Shown one piece after another: positions 27,174 to 36,699 of a stretch of 64,000 bases of DNA; position 1 is the stretch's first letter, and each line of letters begins with the position of its first letter. This DNA comes from Lysinibacillus sp. B2A1 (lineage in GTDB: Bacteria; Bacillota; Bacilli; Bacillales_A; Planococcaceae). Under the pieces are notes generated by a model that saw nothing but the letters and a program-made list of their open reading frames with translations, made no database searches and had not been told where the DNA came from. The stretch spans positions 3,110,501 to 3,174,500 of the forward strand of contig CP027224.1 of the NCBI GenBank assembly GCA_002973635.1, given 5' to 3'. The translations under genes were made by a program, and so were the position numbers.

Positions 27174-28199
27174 TTACTGTTTTTTTAAAGTTCCAGAAAA
27201 ATTAGTATCTTCATCATGTGCAGCCCGACAATCCACTTCGGTTATTTTTAAAGCATTAGTAAGTCTCTCAAATTCGATAACACAGCGATTACCAGCAGAG
27301 GATTTGTTCATTACCGCTTTATCACCTGTAGTAATTGTCGCAGTTCCATCAACACTTCCAGCAGCGGTTCCATCATTCGCAGTGATGAAAATGTTAAAGC
27401 TTTTGCTTGTTGCATTAGAAATAATGGCTTCACGGCGGTTAAAATCAGTCGCACCTTTTCCCCATTTGTAGCTATAGAAATAGGTACCTTCCCAGGCGCT
27501 TTTCGTAGGTGTTGTAAGCCGCATTGTTGGATCAAGCTGATTTTGACCGTTTTTAGCACGTACATTTAATGAAGCATTACTAGTATTTTCATAAATAGCT
27601 TGTGCATCCTGAGAAATTTCATAAAAATTTCTTTCATCCATTCGATGAAGTATTGTCACAACTTGAGCACGTGTCATTTTATTTGTCACGCCGAAAAACT
27701 TTTGTAAATTACGATTTTCATACTGTGGATTTTGACCAGTAGAAATGTAATAATCAAGTAAAAACTGGATGGATTGATCTAATCCACTTTTGCCTTTAGC
27801 TAAATGTGTAATCGCTTGAGCAACCACGCCACGCTTGATGGAAGCTGCCCGAATATTATTATCTAAATAGCCGTTTAATGGCACACCATAGCTTGCCAGA
27901 CGGTTGTAATATTCATCTGACCAGTTGGCAGCAGGGGTTTGTTTTTTTAATTCATCATAGGGTGTTTCCAGTTCATAAAAATTAGACAATAATTTTGCGA
28001 ATTGTTGCTCAGTAATCGTTTCATTAGGCTTAAAAGTGCCATCTGAATAGCCATTTACAATATCGTATTCCTCAGCCCATAAAATAGCATCATAGGCAAA
28101 ATGATCCTCAGGCACATCTTTAAAACCTGCAGCCTGCACCTTGTCCCCACTTGCAATAACAAGAAGTGAAAATAGTAAGGTATACACTAATTTTTTCAT
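27174..28199 (-). CDS. SLH-domain secreted protein
   Basis: 341 residues. Signal peptide of about 23 residues (ends KVQAA), then an SLH domain (FKDVPEDHFAYDAILWAEEY...NGYSDGTFKPNETITEQQFA), a second degenerate one, and a third partial motif (MTRAQVVTILHRMDE). The last 150 residues (from about 205) are unique, contain two Cys (NRCVIEF and VDCRAAHDED) and could be a small binding domain. Anchored to the cell wall polymer by SLH. Intact, unlike the SLH gene at 10032. Confidence 0.85.
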   Translation of the reverse strand: MKKLVYTLLFSLLVIASGDKVQAAGFKDVPEDHFAYDAILWAEEYDIVNGYSDGTFKPNETITEQQFAKLLSNFYELETPYDELKKQTPAANWSDEYYNRLASYGVPLNGYLDNNIRAASIKRGVVAQAITHLAKGKSGLDQSIQFLLDYYISTGQNPQYENRNLQKFFGVTNKMTRAQVVTILHRMDERNFYEISQDAQAIYENTSNASLNVRAKNGQNQLDPTMRLTTPTKSAWEGTYFYSYKWGKGATDFNRREAIISNATSKSFNIFITANDGTAAGSVDGTATITTGDKAVMNKSSAGNRCVIEFERLTNALKITEVDCRAAHDEDTNFSGTLKKQ

Positions 28200-28340
28200 T
28201 AGTCTTATTCATCCCTTCTAGCTAGTTATACTAATAGTTTGCAGGAAATGGATAAAAACTGCAAATATTTCTAGTCTCAAATTCAAAGTACAAAGGGCTA
28301 ACAGTCACAGGGATTTCAATAGGAGAGGGGGAGCTTTTAA

Positions 28341-29288
28341 ATGCTACATCGATTCAATCAATACCTTCAAAAATGGATGCCTATTTTAACGCCACTTAGC
28401 TTAATCATAGGCGTGCTATTTGAAAATATCGGGCACCAGCTGTTATTTTTAGTGCCATGGATATTTGCCTTTATGACATTTGCGGGTAGCTTAAGTATGA
28501 ATATAGAAGGGATAAAAAGCTTAAAAAAGTATCCAGCAGTCATTTTTATAGCCATTGCCTTTCTACATATACTCATGCCAATTTGGGCTTACATTGTATC
28601 CATAATCATCTTTCATGAGCATTTCCTAACAATTGGCTTTGTCTTAGCGGTTGCGATTCCAACAGGGGTTACAAGCTTTATATGGGTGAGCATGTGTAGA
28701 GGGCATCTTGCGTTATGTCTTGCTATTATTTTAATTGATACAGTTCTATCACCTATCATCATTCCTGCATTATTACATATCGTTGTGGGGCAATCAATTG
28801 AAATAGATACAGCTGGATTGATATTAGATTTACTTTGGATGATTGTTGTACCATCCCTTGCTGGAGTTGTATGTAATGAGTTAACGAAAGGGAAAATTGC
28901 TGTGACACTAGGGAAAAAATTAGCTCCTTTTTCGAAACTGTGCTTATTCAGCATTGTTATGATTAATAGTAGTGTGATTGCACCTTATATGAAAACAATT
29001 AGTTGGGAGCTTTTTAGTATCATTTTGGTCGTTTTTCTACTGGCTGTTTCAGGGTATGTCCTATGTTTGCTGCTGGGGCATTATCTTTGGAAAGATAGTA
29101 GTATAATCACGATGTTTGTTTTCACAGGAGGGATGCGCAATATTGCTGTTGGGGTTGTTATTGCTACCACCTATTTTCCAGCTAAAACGGTTATGCCTGT
29201 TGTATTTGGTATGCTCTTCCAACAAGTGTTAGCTTCATTCTTTAGTCGTGTTATGGAAAGATATCAATTAAAATACGGGGGAGCTTAA
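28341..29288 (+). CDS. Bile acid:sodium symporter (BASS) family transporter
   Basis: 315 residues, nine to ten hydrophobic segments. Family landmarks: FAFMTFAGSLSMNIEG near the N-terminus, AIPTGVTSFIWVSMCRGH in the middle crossover, and FTGGMRNIAVGVVIATTYFP near the C-terminus. BASS proteins import organic anions with sodium; the substrate is unknown. Monocistronic with GGGGAG 8 bases upstream. Confidence 0.88.
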   Translation: MLHRFNQYLQKWMPILTPLSLIIGVLFENIGHQLLFLVPWIFAFMTFAGSLSMNIEGIKSLKKYPAVIFIAIAFLHILMPIWAYIVSIIIFHEHFLTIGFVLAVAIPTGVTSFIWVSMCRGHLALCLAIILIDTVLSPIIIPALLHIVVGQSIEIDTAGLILDLLWMIVVPSLAGVVCNELTKGKIAVTLGKKLAPFSKLCLFSIVMINSSVIAPYMKTISWELFSIILVVFLLAVSGYVLCLLLGHYLWKDSSIITMFVFTGGMRNIAVGVVIATTYFPAKTVMPVVFGMLFQQVLASFFSRVMERYQLKYGGA

Positions 29289-29295
29289 GGCAAAA

Positions 29296-29329
29296 AATAT
29301 TCGCTATCCCAAGAAGGTTAGCGAATATT
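29296..29329 (-). terminator. Terminator of the SDR gene
   Basis: AATATTCGCTA and TAGCGAATATT with a 12-base loop; T6 follows on the minus strand. Confidence 0.85.
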
Positions 29330-29340
29330 GATACTGTGGC

Positions 29341-30078
29341 TTATTGAGCTGTATAACCACCATCGACTGTTAACGTATTACCTGTCATAAATGTAGAGTC
29401 ATCACAAGCCATAAACAGGACAGCTTTCGCCATTTCCTCTGGCTGACCTAATCGTTGCATAGGTGTTATTTGACGTAATGGCTCCTTACTTTCCTCAGGA
29501 ATAATCGGTGTATCGATGAAACCTGGGCATAGCGCATTAATACGGATACCACGAGTCGCAAATTCAAGTGCTAATGAGCGTGTCAAGTTTATGACTCCAC
29601 CTTTTGCCGCATTATAGGCAGCTGAGCCGGGTGAGCCAACCCAGCCATACATGGAAGCTGTATTAACGATTGTTCCACCATGTCCTTTTAACATTTCTTT
29701 AATAGCTGCCTGTGCCATTAGAAATACACCGTCTAAATCTACGTTTACAGTATTGCGCCATTCACTGTAGGCTAGTTCCTCTGTTGGAGTGACACGACCA
29801 ATTCCTGCATTATTGAATAGGACATTCACTTGTCCAAAAGTATCAATGGTTGTTTGATAAATTTTCGCAACCTCTTCCTCATTCGTCACGTTTGCCTTTA
29901 CGAAAATAGCATCTGCACCTGTAGACTGTAATTGTGCTACAAATTCGTTTCCTTTTTCCTCGTTTAGATCTACGAGTACGACTTTTGCTCCTTCTGCTAC
30001 AAACAATTTAGCAGTTGCTGCACCAATACCAGATACTCCTCCAGTAATGATGGCTACTTTATCTTGTAATTTTCCCAT
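29341..30078 (-). CDS. Short-chain dehydrogenase/reductase (SDR)
   Basis: About 245 residues of classical SDR: cofactor motif TGGVSGIGAA, acidic D after beta-2 (VLVDLNEE, suggests NAD preference), NNAGIG, catalytic Ser in NTASMYG, YNAAK (Tyr/Lys). Ends TVDGGYTAQ. Like glucose 1-dehydrogenase-type SDRs; the substrate is unknown. ATG 30078 is 6 bases after AGGGGTG. Divergent from a TetR-type regulator that probably represses it. Confidence 0.9.
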   Translation of the reverse strand: MGKLQDKVAIITGGVSGIGAATAKLFVAEGAKVVLVDLNEEKGNEFVAQLQSTGADAIFVKANVTNEEEVAKIYQTTIDTFGQVNVLFNNAGIGRVTPTEELAYSEWRNTVNVDLDGVFLMAQAAIKEMLKGHGGTIVNTASMYGWVGSPGSAAYNAAKGGVINLTRSLALEFATRGIRINALCPGFIDTPIIPEESKEPLRQITPMQRLGQPEEMAKAVLFMACDDSTFMTGNTLTVDGGYTAQ

Positions 30079-30105
30079 AGTAAACACCCCTAATAAATAA
30101 TTTCT

Positions 30106-30130
30106 TACACACTTTGCAAATCGCTGTGTA
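30106..30130. promoter_or_regulatory. Dyad in the SDR/TetR divergent region
   Basis: TACACA and TGTGTA, 13 bases apart, 28 bases upstream of the SDR start. Candidate TetR operator. Confidence 0.4.
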
Positions 30131-30235
30131 CTTTTATTGTAAAACGCTACAATAAGGAAACAATCATTAAAGTAACTACAACTATCTAGCTAGTAGACAA
30201 AATAGAGAGAAGTGTCTAAAAAAGGAGACGATATT

Positions 30236-30838
30236 TTGACAAAATGGACACAAAGACAGGAACGAACACGACGTCATTTTTATGAGGCTTTGATTGAATT
30301 AATTCAAAAACATGGCTTTCAATCTATAACTGTAAAAGATATTGTTGAGCGTGCTGGCTATAATCGTAGTACGTTTTATATACATTTTCAGGATAAATTT
30401 GAGCTGGCTGACAATTTATTGGAAATGATGCTTGATGGACTTGAGGTAGCAGTTGGCAAACCTTATCTATTTGGAGAAAAAGTTTATACAACTAAGCTTA
30501 AGGCACCTTCTTTTAATATTATTCATTATATCTATCAAAATCGTAAATTTTTTGAATTATTAACCCTAGATGATACAATTCCAAGTTTGCATACAAGAAT
30601 GCCTCTAACTATTACAAAAATTTATATGGAACAATTTAAATTTGAAACAATTAACAATCAACCAGTTAATATGGATATGTTTAAGCACTATACGTCCTAT
30701 GGATTTTATGGATTGATGCTGCAATGGATTACAAATGGTTTTGAAAAATCAGAAGAGGCACTTATTCGAGATATAATCGAGCTAACCAAAACGCATATTT
30801 ATGCATATGAGTTTATCGGCAAACCCAAAATAGAGTGA
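30236..30838 (+). CDS. TetR/AcrR family regulator
   Basis: About 200 residues. HTH: TRRHFYEALIELIQKHGF, then TVKDIVERAGYNRSTFYIHF; the C-terminal part resembles the TetR_C_33/YrhI-like domain. TTG 30236 follows AAGGAG by 8 bases; the frame is open to GTG 30212, without a site. Divergent from the SDR gene. Confidence 0.87.
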   Translation: MTKWTQRQERTRRHFYEALIELIQKHGFQSITVKDIVERAGYNRSTFYIHFQDKFELADNLLEMMLDGLEVAVGKPYLFGEKVYTTKLKAPSFNIIHYIYQNRKFFELLTLDDTIPSLHTRMPLTITKIYMEQFKFETINNQPVNMDMFKHYTSYGFYGLMLQWITNGFEKSEEALIRDIIELTKTHIYAYEFIGKPKIE

Positions 30839-31434
30839 GTATGCTTAGAATAAAGGTTGTTGTATAAAAAAGAGTAGTTTCATTTCAATATCCAAAATCA
30901 TCAAATACAAATCGTAAATTATTTCTAAAATAGAACTTTTGTTTTGTCAAATACATAACAAAATCTTTGTTTTTAGAGAGGTTTGCTGAACTGATGAGAA
31001 AATGTGCAGGATTGACTAGTTTTTATACAAGATAGAATGCTACTTGTACGGAATAGAATAACTGTCATACTTAAAAGATATAAAATGATGGCTTGAGGAA
31101 ATGCGTACCATAAGCTGCTTCCTGTACTAAAGAACTATGGCCAAGTGGCAAGATACCTGAGCAAACATTGGCTTCATTTTTGCCACAGAGAAATATTTTG
31201 CATGGAATAACTTATTTTCATTGGATAACATAATTTTTCAACAACATAAACACCACTATTCTTGTGAAAAAATAGTGGTGTTTTTTGTGCTGGGCATTTA
31301 TCTAATTTTATTTATTTACCATAAGAAAAAATTTTTTTAAAAGAAATTTTCATAAAAGAGTTGAATTTTTTTATATTAAGCATATATTTTTCCTAAGGGA
31401 AACAAAATATCGTTCGAGAAAGAAGAGTGACTGA
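30839..31434. other. Intergenic region, no gene recognised
   Basis: About 600 bases with stops in all frames. It holds a strong terminator hairpin at 31251-31280 (listed) that has no plus-strand gene directly before it, so a short untranslated RNA ending there is possible. The rest looks like decayed DNA. Confidence 0.5.
31251..31286 (+). terminator. Orphan Rho-independent terminator
   Basis: CACCACTATT, 10-base loop, AATAGTGGTG, T6. Nearest plus-strand gene (TetR) ends 410 bases before. Confidence 0.8.
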
Positions 31435-31590
31435 ATGAAAGAGTTAGATGATTTAAAGCTGACGATCCTTCCGTTGAGCATTTTACTAATTCTTACACTT
31501 TTATGGGAACTAACAGAATCTGTTGGAGCGGGAATAATGATAATTGTTTTCTGGATAGGCTGGCGCCAGCTTATAAGAAAATTATTATAA
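31435..31590 (+). CDS. Small membrane protein, 51 residues
   Basis: Translation starts MKELDDLKLTILPLSILLIL and ends WRQLIRKLL. Two hydrophobic stretches separated by WELTESVG, so a two-helix mini-protein. AGAAGAG lies 7 bases before ATG. No family recognised. It precedes the metal-uptake operon by 160 bases but has its own spacing, so it is probably separate. Confidence 0.5.
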   Translation: MKELDDLKLTILPLSILLILTLLWELTESVGAGIMIIVFWIGWRQLIRKLL

Positions 31591-31750
31591 AAAAGGCATC
31601 GATGATACTACTATATGACAGCAGCTGCTTGAGCGGACATGACGATTTAATTCTAAAAATAAAGTAGTGTAAGCATGTTAATGTCCGCGTCAAATAATCT
31701 ATAGCAAGGATCATCATGTCTGAATATAAAGAAAGAAGAGGTATTTATAC

Positions 31751-32668
31751 ATGAAACGTTTTTTGGGTGTAGTTGCTTTTTCACTCTCACTTTTACTTTT
31801 CGGTTGTTCTGCTGATACAACTAAAGAGGAAAGGGAAGGGGTTGTTGTCGCAACAACTGGGCAAATTGCGGATGCCATTAAAGCAATCAGTGGGGATCAC
31901 TTACAGGTTTCAGCATTAATGGGACCGGGTGTTGATCCACATTTATACAAAGCAACGCAAAGTGATTTATCGAAACTGGATAAGGCAGAAGTTATTTTTT
32001 ATAATGGCCTACATTTAGAGGGACAAATGCTGGATATTTTTGAGCAGATGTCAAAAAGCAAATCCGTACTTGCCGTTGGAGAAACATTAAATAAGCAGGA
32101 TTTATTAGCAAGTGATGATGATGCCATGTTACATGATCCGCATATTTGGTTTGATATCGAGCTTTGGAAGGGAGTCGTTCAGGCGATCGGTACTAAGCTT
32201 CAGGAGGAGTATCCAGAATTTAAAGATGATTTTGTAGCAAACGAGAAAGAATATTTAAAACAGCTCGATGAATTACAAACATATGCAAAGGATAGAGTAA
32301 ATGAAATTCCAGAAAAGCAACGTATTTTAGTAACAGCTCATGACGCTTTTAATTATTTTGGGAGAAGTCAGGGATTCGATGTGCGCGGTTTACAGGGGCT
32401 AAGTACTGATTCTGAATATGGTGTAAAAGATGTGCAGCAAATGGTTGATTTTTTAGTAGCCAACAAAATTAAAGCCATTTTTATCGAATCTAGTGTCTCC
32501 GATAAAGCGATGAAAGCAGTTATTGAAGGGGCAAAGGAAAAAGGACATGACATTGTTATTGGTGGAGAATTATTCTCGGATGCAATGGGAGCAGAAGGAA
32601 CAAAGGAAGGTACATATATGGGTATGTATCAACATAACATCGACACAATTGTCGATGCATTAAAGTAG
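31751..32668 (+). CDS. mntA: Manganese/zinc ABC transporter substrate-binding lipoprotein (MntA type)
   Basis: 305 residues of the cluster A-I metal-binding lipoproteins. Lipobox LLLFGCSA; metal ligands are expected at His in VDPHLYKA, His in HDPHIWFD, Glu/His in VTAHDAFNYFG and Asp in ELFSDAMG. The lack of a His-rich loop favours Mn over Zn. It captures the metal for the next three gene products. No typical MntR box was found in the 160 bases upstream, where an inverted pair GCGGACAT/ATGTCCGC lies at 31633-31688. Confidence 0.85.
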   Translation: MKRFLGVVAFSLSLLLFGCSADTTKEEREGVVVATTGQIADAIKAISGDHLQVSALMGPGVDPHLYKATQSDLSKLDKAEVIFYNGLHLEGQMLDIFEQMSKSKSVLAVGETLNKQDLLASDDDAMLHDPHIWFDIELWKGVVQAIGTKLQEEYPEFKDDFVANEKEYLKQLDELQTYAKDRVNEIPEKQRILVTAHDAFNYFGRSQGFDVRGLQGLSTDSEYGVKDVQQMVDFLVANKIKAIFIESSVSDKAMKAVIEGAKEKGHDIVIGGELFSDAMGAEGTKEGTYMGMYQHNIDTIVDALK

Positions 32669-32677
32669 GTGAAGAAT

Positions 32678-33406
32678 ATGTATGCATTAACAGTAGAAAA
32701 TCTTTCAGTAGCTTATGATAAAAAAACAGTTTTAGAAAATGCTTGTGTTTCAGTTCCAACTGGTCATCTATCTGCAATTATTGGTCCGAATGGAGCGGGA
32801 AAGTCAACCTTTTTAAAGGCAATTTTAAATCAACTACCAAATAAGGTAGGGAAAGTTGAGATACTTGGCAAGATTTTTGAGCCGAAAAGCTTAGTGGTTG
32901 GCTATGTTCCTCAGCGCAATGCTGTAGATTGGGATTTCCCTACAAATGCACTGGATATTGTATTGATGGGACGTTATGGTCATACGGGATTATTTAGAAG
33001 ACCGTCTAGAAAGGATAAAATTTTGGCACAGCAAGCTCTTGCAAGTGTAGGGATGGAGGACTTCGCTGATCGTTCCATTGGTCAACTTTCTGGTGGACAG
33101 CAGCAACGGGTATTTTTAGCACGAGCACTTGCCCAAAACGCAGATATCTATTTTTTAGATGAGCCATTTGCTGGAGTGGATGCTGCTACGGAAAAAACGA
33201 TTATTGATATTTTAAAAGATTTAAAGGCACAGGGTAAAAGTATTTTTGTCGTCCATCATGACTTACAAACAGTAAAAGACTATTTTGATTATACGATTCT
33301 ATTAAATAAAACAATTTTAGCATCAGGTGCAACAGAAGATGTTTTTACACCAGAGCAATTACAAAAAACATATGGTGGTAAACTTTTCATGATGCAGAAT
33401 GTGTAA
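32678..33406 (+). CDS. mntB: Manganese/zinc ABC transporter ATPase (MntB type)
   Basis: 242 residues. Walker A GPNGAGKST, signature LSGGQQQRV, Walker B YFLDEPFAGVD, switch VHHDLQ. Energises the importer. ATG 32678 with AGGTGA 5 bases before; GTG 32669 directly after the mntA stop is an alternative. Spacing within the operon is tight throughout. Confidence 0.88.
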   Translation: MYALTVENLSVAYDKKTVLENACVSVPTGHLSAIIGPNGAGKSTFLKAILNQLPNKVGKVEILGKIFEPKSLVVGYVPQRNAVDWDFPTNALDIVLMGRYGHTGLFRRPSRKDKILAQQALASVGMEDFADRSIGQLSGGQQQRVFLARALAQNADIYFLDEPFAGVDAATEKTIIDILKDLKAQGKSIFVVHHDLQTVKDYFDYTILLNKTILASGATEDVFTPEQLQKTYGGKLFMMQNV

Positions 33407-33418
33407 GGAGGGGACAAT

Positions 33419-34291
33419 ATGTTAAGTGGTAACTTATTGTGGGTACTTAGTGGAACTATGCTACTTGGAATAGCAGCTGGCATAACAGGCACTTTTTCCT
33501 TCTTACAAAAACAAAGCTTAGTTGGTGATGCTGCAGCTCATGCAGCTTTACCAGGTATTGCACTCGCTTTTTTGCTAACGGGACAAAAGGAATTACCAAT
33601 ATTAATGCTTGGTGCAGGGATCACATCTGCATTGTCCGTGTATTGTATACAATGGATTGTTTCTTTTTCAAAATTAAAGGCAGATGCAGCAATTGGCTTA
33701 GTATTAACTGTATTTTTTGGGATTGGTGTTGTTTTTTTAACGGTAGTTAATCGCAGCCCTTTAGGGAATCAAAGTGGACTGAACAATTTTATTTTTGGTA
33801 AGGCAGCTACGATGACAAAGGCAGATTTAATGTGGCTGTTTATCAGTGCAACAATTATTATTGTAGTCAGTCTTCTGCTTTATAAAGAATGGAAGCTACT
33901 TATCTTTGACCAAGTATATGCCAAAGGAATTGGTTTACCCATTGAAGCACTAAAGGCAACACTTACCGTTTTAATTGTTATGACTATCGTAACAGGTATA
34001 CAGGCAGTGGGTGTTATTCTTATGTCAGCATTATTAATTATTCCAGCTGCAAGTGCAAAATTATGGACGAAAAAATTGAGTTCCATGCTTGTACTAAGTG
34101 CCATTATTGGTGGAATATCTGGCATTACGGGAACCTTTATTAGTGCTATGCGTACTGGCTTATCTACAGGTCCAATTATTGTATTAGTAGCGGCTGCTAT
34201 TTTCTTTATCTCTTATTTTATCAGTCCATCTGGACAAATTAGTAAATATCGTAGGAAAATGCAGTTTCGAAAGCAAGGTGAGCTAGGATGA
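33419..34291 (+). CDS. mntC: Manganese/zinc ABC transporter permease (MntC type)
   Basis: 290 residues, ABC-3 family permease with eight or nine hydrophobic segments; typical blocks LVGDAAAHAALPGIALAFLL and AVGVILMSALLIIPAASAKL. Overlaps the next permease by 4 bases (ATGA). Confidence 0.88.
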   Translation: MLSGNLLWVLSGTMLLGIAAGITGTFSFLQKQSLVGDAAAHAALPGIALAFLLTGQKELPILMLGAGITSALSVYCIQWIVSFSKLKADAAIGLVLTVFFGIGVVFLTVVNRSPLGNQSGLNNFIFGKAATMTKADLMWLFISATIIIVVSLLLYKEWKLLIFDQVYAKGIGLPIEALKATLTVLIVMTIVTGIQAVGVILMSALLIIPAASAKLWTKKLSSMLVLSAIIGGISGITGTFISAMRTGLSTGPIIVLVAAAIFFISYFISPSGQISKYRRKMQFRKQGELG

Positions 34292-35166
34292 TAGAATTTT
34301 GGGTTGTTTTAACTGGCATTTTAGTCGGTATTACCTGTGGGATTGCAGGGGTTTTTCTTATTTTGCGTAGAATGTCAATGATTGCAGATGCGATTAGCCA
34401 TACGGTATTGTTTGGTATTGTAATGGCGTATATTATTACCCAAACATTAAATGGTTTTTGGATGCTCATCGGGGCAGCAACTGCGGGGATTTTAACAGCC
34501 TATCTAGTGCAATTGCTACATTCTTCAGGTATACAGGAGGACGCAGCCATTGGTGTGGTCTTTACATCCTTATTTGTGGCTGGTGTGCTCCTCATTACTT
34601 TATTTGCGGGTAATGTCCATTTAGATGTGGAGCACGTATTGATGGGAGAAATTGCGTTTGTTCCTTGGGATAGATGGACTTTTCTTTCCATCACATTGCC
34701 AAAGGCTGTATGGATGCTATTGCTTGTGCTCCTCATTAACATAGGGTTCCTTCTATTATTCTTCAAGGAAATGAAGCTAACTACCTTTGACCCTGTTTAT
34801 GCTGCCTCCATTGGTGTTCCTGTACTATTTCTGCATTATGGGTTTATGACATCAATCTCCTTTACAACGGTAGCAGCTTTTGATAGTGTTGGTGCTATTT
34901 TAGTTGTTGCTATGCTAATAGGGCCAGCAGCCACTTCTTATTTAATAAGTAAATCCATCAAGCAAATGTTTTTATATAGCATGGCTTTTGGAGCCGCCGC
35001 CGCAGTAATAGGTTATTATTTGGCAAAGTTTTGGGATACGTCCATTGCAGGGATGATGGCGACTATAGTAGGTGTTCTATTTGTGATGACATTAATCAGT
35101 CAAAAAATTATCGATCAACGTAGAAAAGCGCTTGTAAGTAAATTAGAAGTAAAAAGAATCATTTAA
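34288..35166 (+). CDS. mntD: Manganese/zinc ABC transporter permease (MntD type)
   Basis: 292 residues, second ABC-3 permease: MIADAISHTVLFGIVMAY and DSVGAILVVAMLIGPAATSY match the first permease. Two permeases plus one ATPase and one lipoprotein is the B. subtilis mntABCD plan. Followed by a strong terminator. Confidence 0.88.
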   Translation: MIEFWVVLTGILVGITCGIAGVFLILRRMSMIADAISHTVLFGIVMAYIITQTLNGFWMLIGAATAGILTAYLVQLLHSSGIQEDAAIGVVFTSLFVAGVLLITLFAGNVHLDVEHVLMGEIAFVPWDRWTFLSITLPKAVWMLLLVLLINIGFLLLFFKEMKLTTFDPVYAASIGVPVLFLHYGFMTSISFTTVAAFDSVGAILVVAMLIGPAATSYLISKSIKQMFLYSMAFGAAAAVIGYYLAKFWDTSIAGMMATIVGVLFVMTLISQKIIDQRRKALVSKLEVKRII

Positions 35167-35205
35167 AAGGAATCGAGCAATATTTCTCGATTCCTTTTAC
35201 TATTT
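35165..35205 (+). terminator. Terminator of mntABCD
   Basis: AAAAGGAATCGAG and CTCGATTCCTTTT, 13-bp stem, then a T-rich run. Confidence 0.9.
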
Positions 35206-35433
35206 TTAGAAAAGTTCATTTTCCCTATTTTCTCTAAATAAAATCAGCCTACATCCAGTTGGAAACTGCATGAGGCGTGATCCATTTCATAATATCACTA
35301 CTTATCAATTTTAGTTAGTCTCGTTTTTTAGAAATAAAATACTTAAAAATTTATATATTTCTATATACGAACTATTTTCATTTTGTTACGATGAGTGATA
35401 TTAATTGAAATGGAACAACAGGGGAGATACAGC

Positions 35434-36621
35434 ATGTGGCACAATCGGAATGTTTGGATTATTTTATTAGGTGAATTTGTTGTAGGTCTAGGCTTGTGGG
35501 CTGGGATTATAGGAAATCTTGCTTTTATGCAAGAGGTTGTACCTTCTGATTTTCACAAATCTTTAATTATTTCTTGTGGTATATTAGCAGGTTTAGTAGT
35601 TGGTCCGTTAGCTGGATGCATTATTGATCGATCGAGGAAGAAAACCGTTGTACAGCAGGCAAGTGTCGCACGAATCATTAGTGTCCTTTTTATGTTTATG
35701 GCACTCTATACAAATTCGGTAATTTGGATGATTCTTTTTTTAATTACTTTGCAAATTGCGGCTGCCTTTTATATGCCTGCCCTTCAATCAATTATTCCGA
35801 TGATCGTTAAGGATAATGATTTAATGGCCTTAAATGCATGGCAAATGAATGCGCGGACAATTTCAAGGATTATTGGTACTGCCGCCGCAGGATTTATGCT
35901 AAGCTTCTTTGAGCTGAAATGGTTGTACATTATTTCATTTATCGTTTATATGATTATGTTTTTTATTACAAGTTTCCTACAGTTGGATGAAACGGAGAAT
36001 TCATCTTTAACAAATAAGGAGAAGGGTAACTTCAAAGAGGTGCTACCAATGGTAAAGGAGCATCCTATTGTCTTGATGACTCTTGTCCTAATGCTTATTC
36101 CAACATTATTTTTAGGCTCCTTTAATTTAGTCATTATGAAGATTTCCGAAATTCATCAGTCAACGACTATCTCAGGATTATTATATACGGTTGAAGGCAT
36201 CGGTTTCATGCTGGGAGCAGCTGGCTTGAAAATGATAGCAGAGCGAGTGAAAATAGGGACCTTGCTTTTCACCTTAGCATTTATTATTGGTTCAATGGAG
36301 CTAATGCTCTTATTATCAGATATAAAATTCTTTGCACTCCTAACATTTGGCGTTTTTGGATTTTCAGTAGGATGCTTTTTCCCAACTACTATGGTCATTT
36401 TTCAAAAGCAGGTACCTAAAAATTTCCACGGTCGATTTTTCTCCTTCCGCAATATGATTGATTCTGTCATCTTTCAGGTTGTCCTGTTATCAACAGGGAT
36501 GATGCTTGATTTAATTGGACTAAGTGGAATGGGGCTTGTTTTTGGGATTATTAGCTTAAGCCTAACGATTTCTTTTTTACTTTATTCAAAGAAAAAGAAT
36601 GTTGTGATGCAGGTACAATAA
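35434..36621 (+). CDS. MFS transporter, macrolide-efflux/EntS-like
   Basis: About 395 residues, 12 hydrophobic segments. MFS motif A variant GPLAGCIIDRSRKK between segments 2 and 3; QMNARTISRIIGTAAAGFML resembles the drug:H+ antiporter-3 group (MefA-like). Substrate not predictable. ATG 35434 follows GGGGAG by 8 bases; the upstream part of the frame is not coding. Stands alone with its own terminator. Confidence 0.85.
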   Translation: MWHNRNVWIILLGEFVVGLGLWAGIIGNLAFMQEVVPSDFHKSLIISCGILAGLVVGPLAGCIIDRSRKKTVVQQASVARIISVLFMFMALYTNSVIWMILFLITLQIAAAFYMPALQSIIPMIVKDNDLMALNAWQMNARTISRIIGTAAAGFMLSFFELKWLYIISFIVYMIMFFITSFLQLDETENSSLTNKEKGNFKEVLPMVKEHPIVLMTLVLMLIPTLFLGSFNLVIMKISEIHQSTTISGLLYTVEGIGFMLGAAGLKMIAERVKIGTLLFTLAFIIGSMELMLLLSDIKFFALLTFGVFGFSVGCFFPTTMVIFQKQVPKNFHGRFFSFRNMIDSVIFQVVLLSTGMMLDLIGLSGMGLVFGIISLSLTISFLLYSKKKNVVMQVQ

Positions 36622-36633
36622 TGAAAAATAGGA

Positions 36634-36668
36634 AGAGTCCATTTTGAGTTTGTGTCAAAATGGACTCT
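36634..36668. terminator. Terminator between MFS and GNAT genes
   Basis: AGAGTCCATTTTGA and TCAAAATGGACTCT, a perfect 14-bp stem between convergent genes. Confidence 0.85.
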
Positions 36669-36699
36669 ATTTTATAGGCAAAGTGAGCCTACTTAATGC

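Noticed and set aside
27124-27471. 115-residue frame opposite the SLH gene
   Set aside because: Antisense shadow of a well-supported gene, no ribosome site.
30839-31250. Structured RNA or riboswitch before the orphan terminator
   Set aside because: No recognisable conserved core; only the terminator is clear.
31591-31750. MntR box before mntA
   Set aside because: No good match; the GCGGACAT/ATGTCCGC pair is 40 bases apart and not MntR-like.
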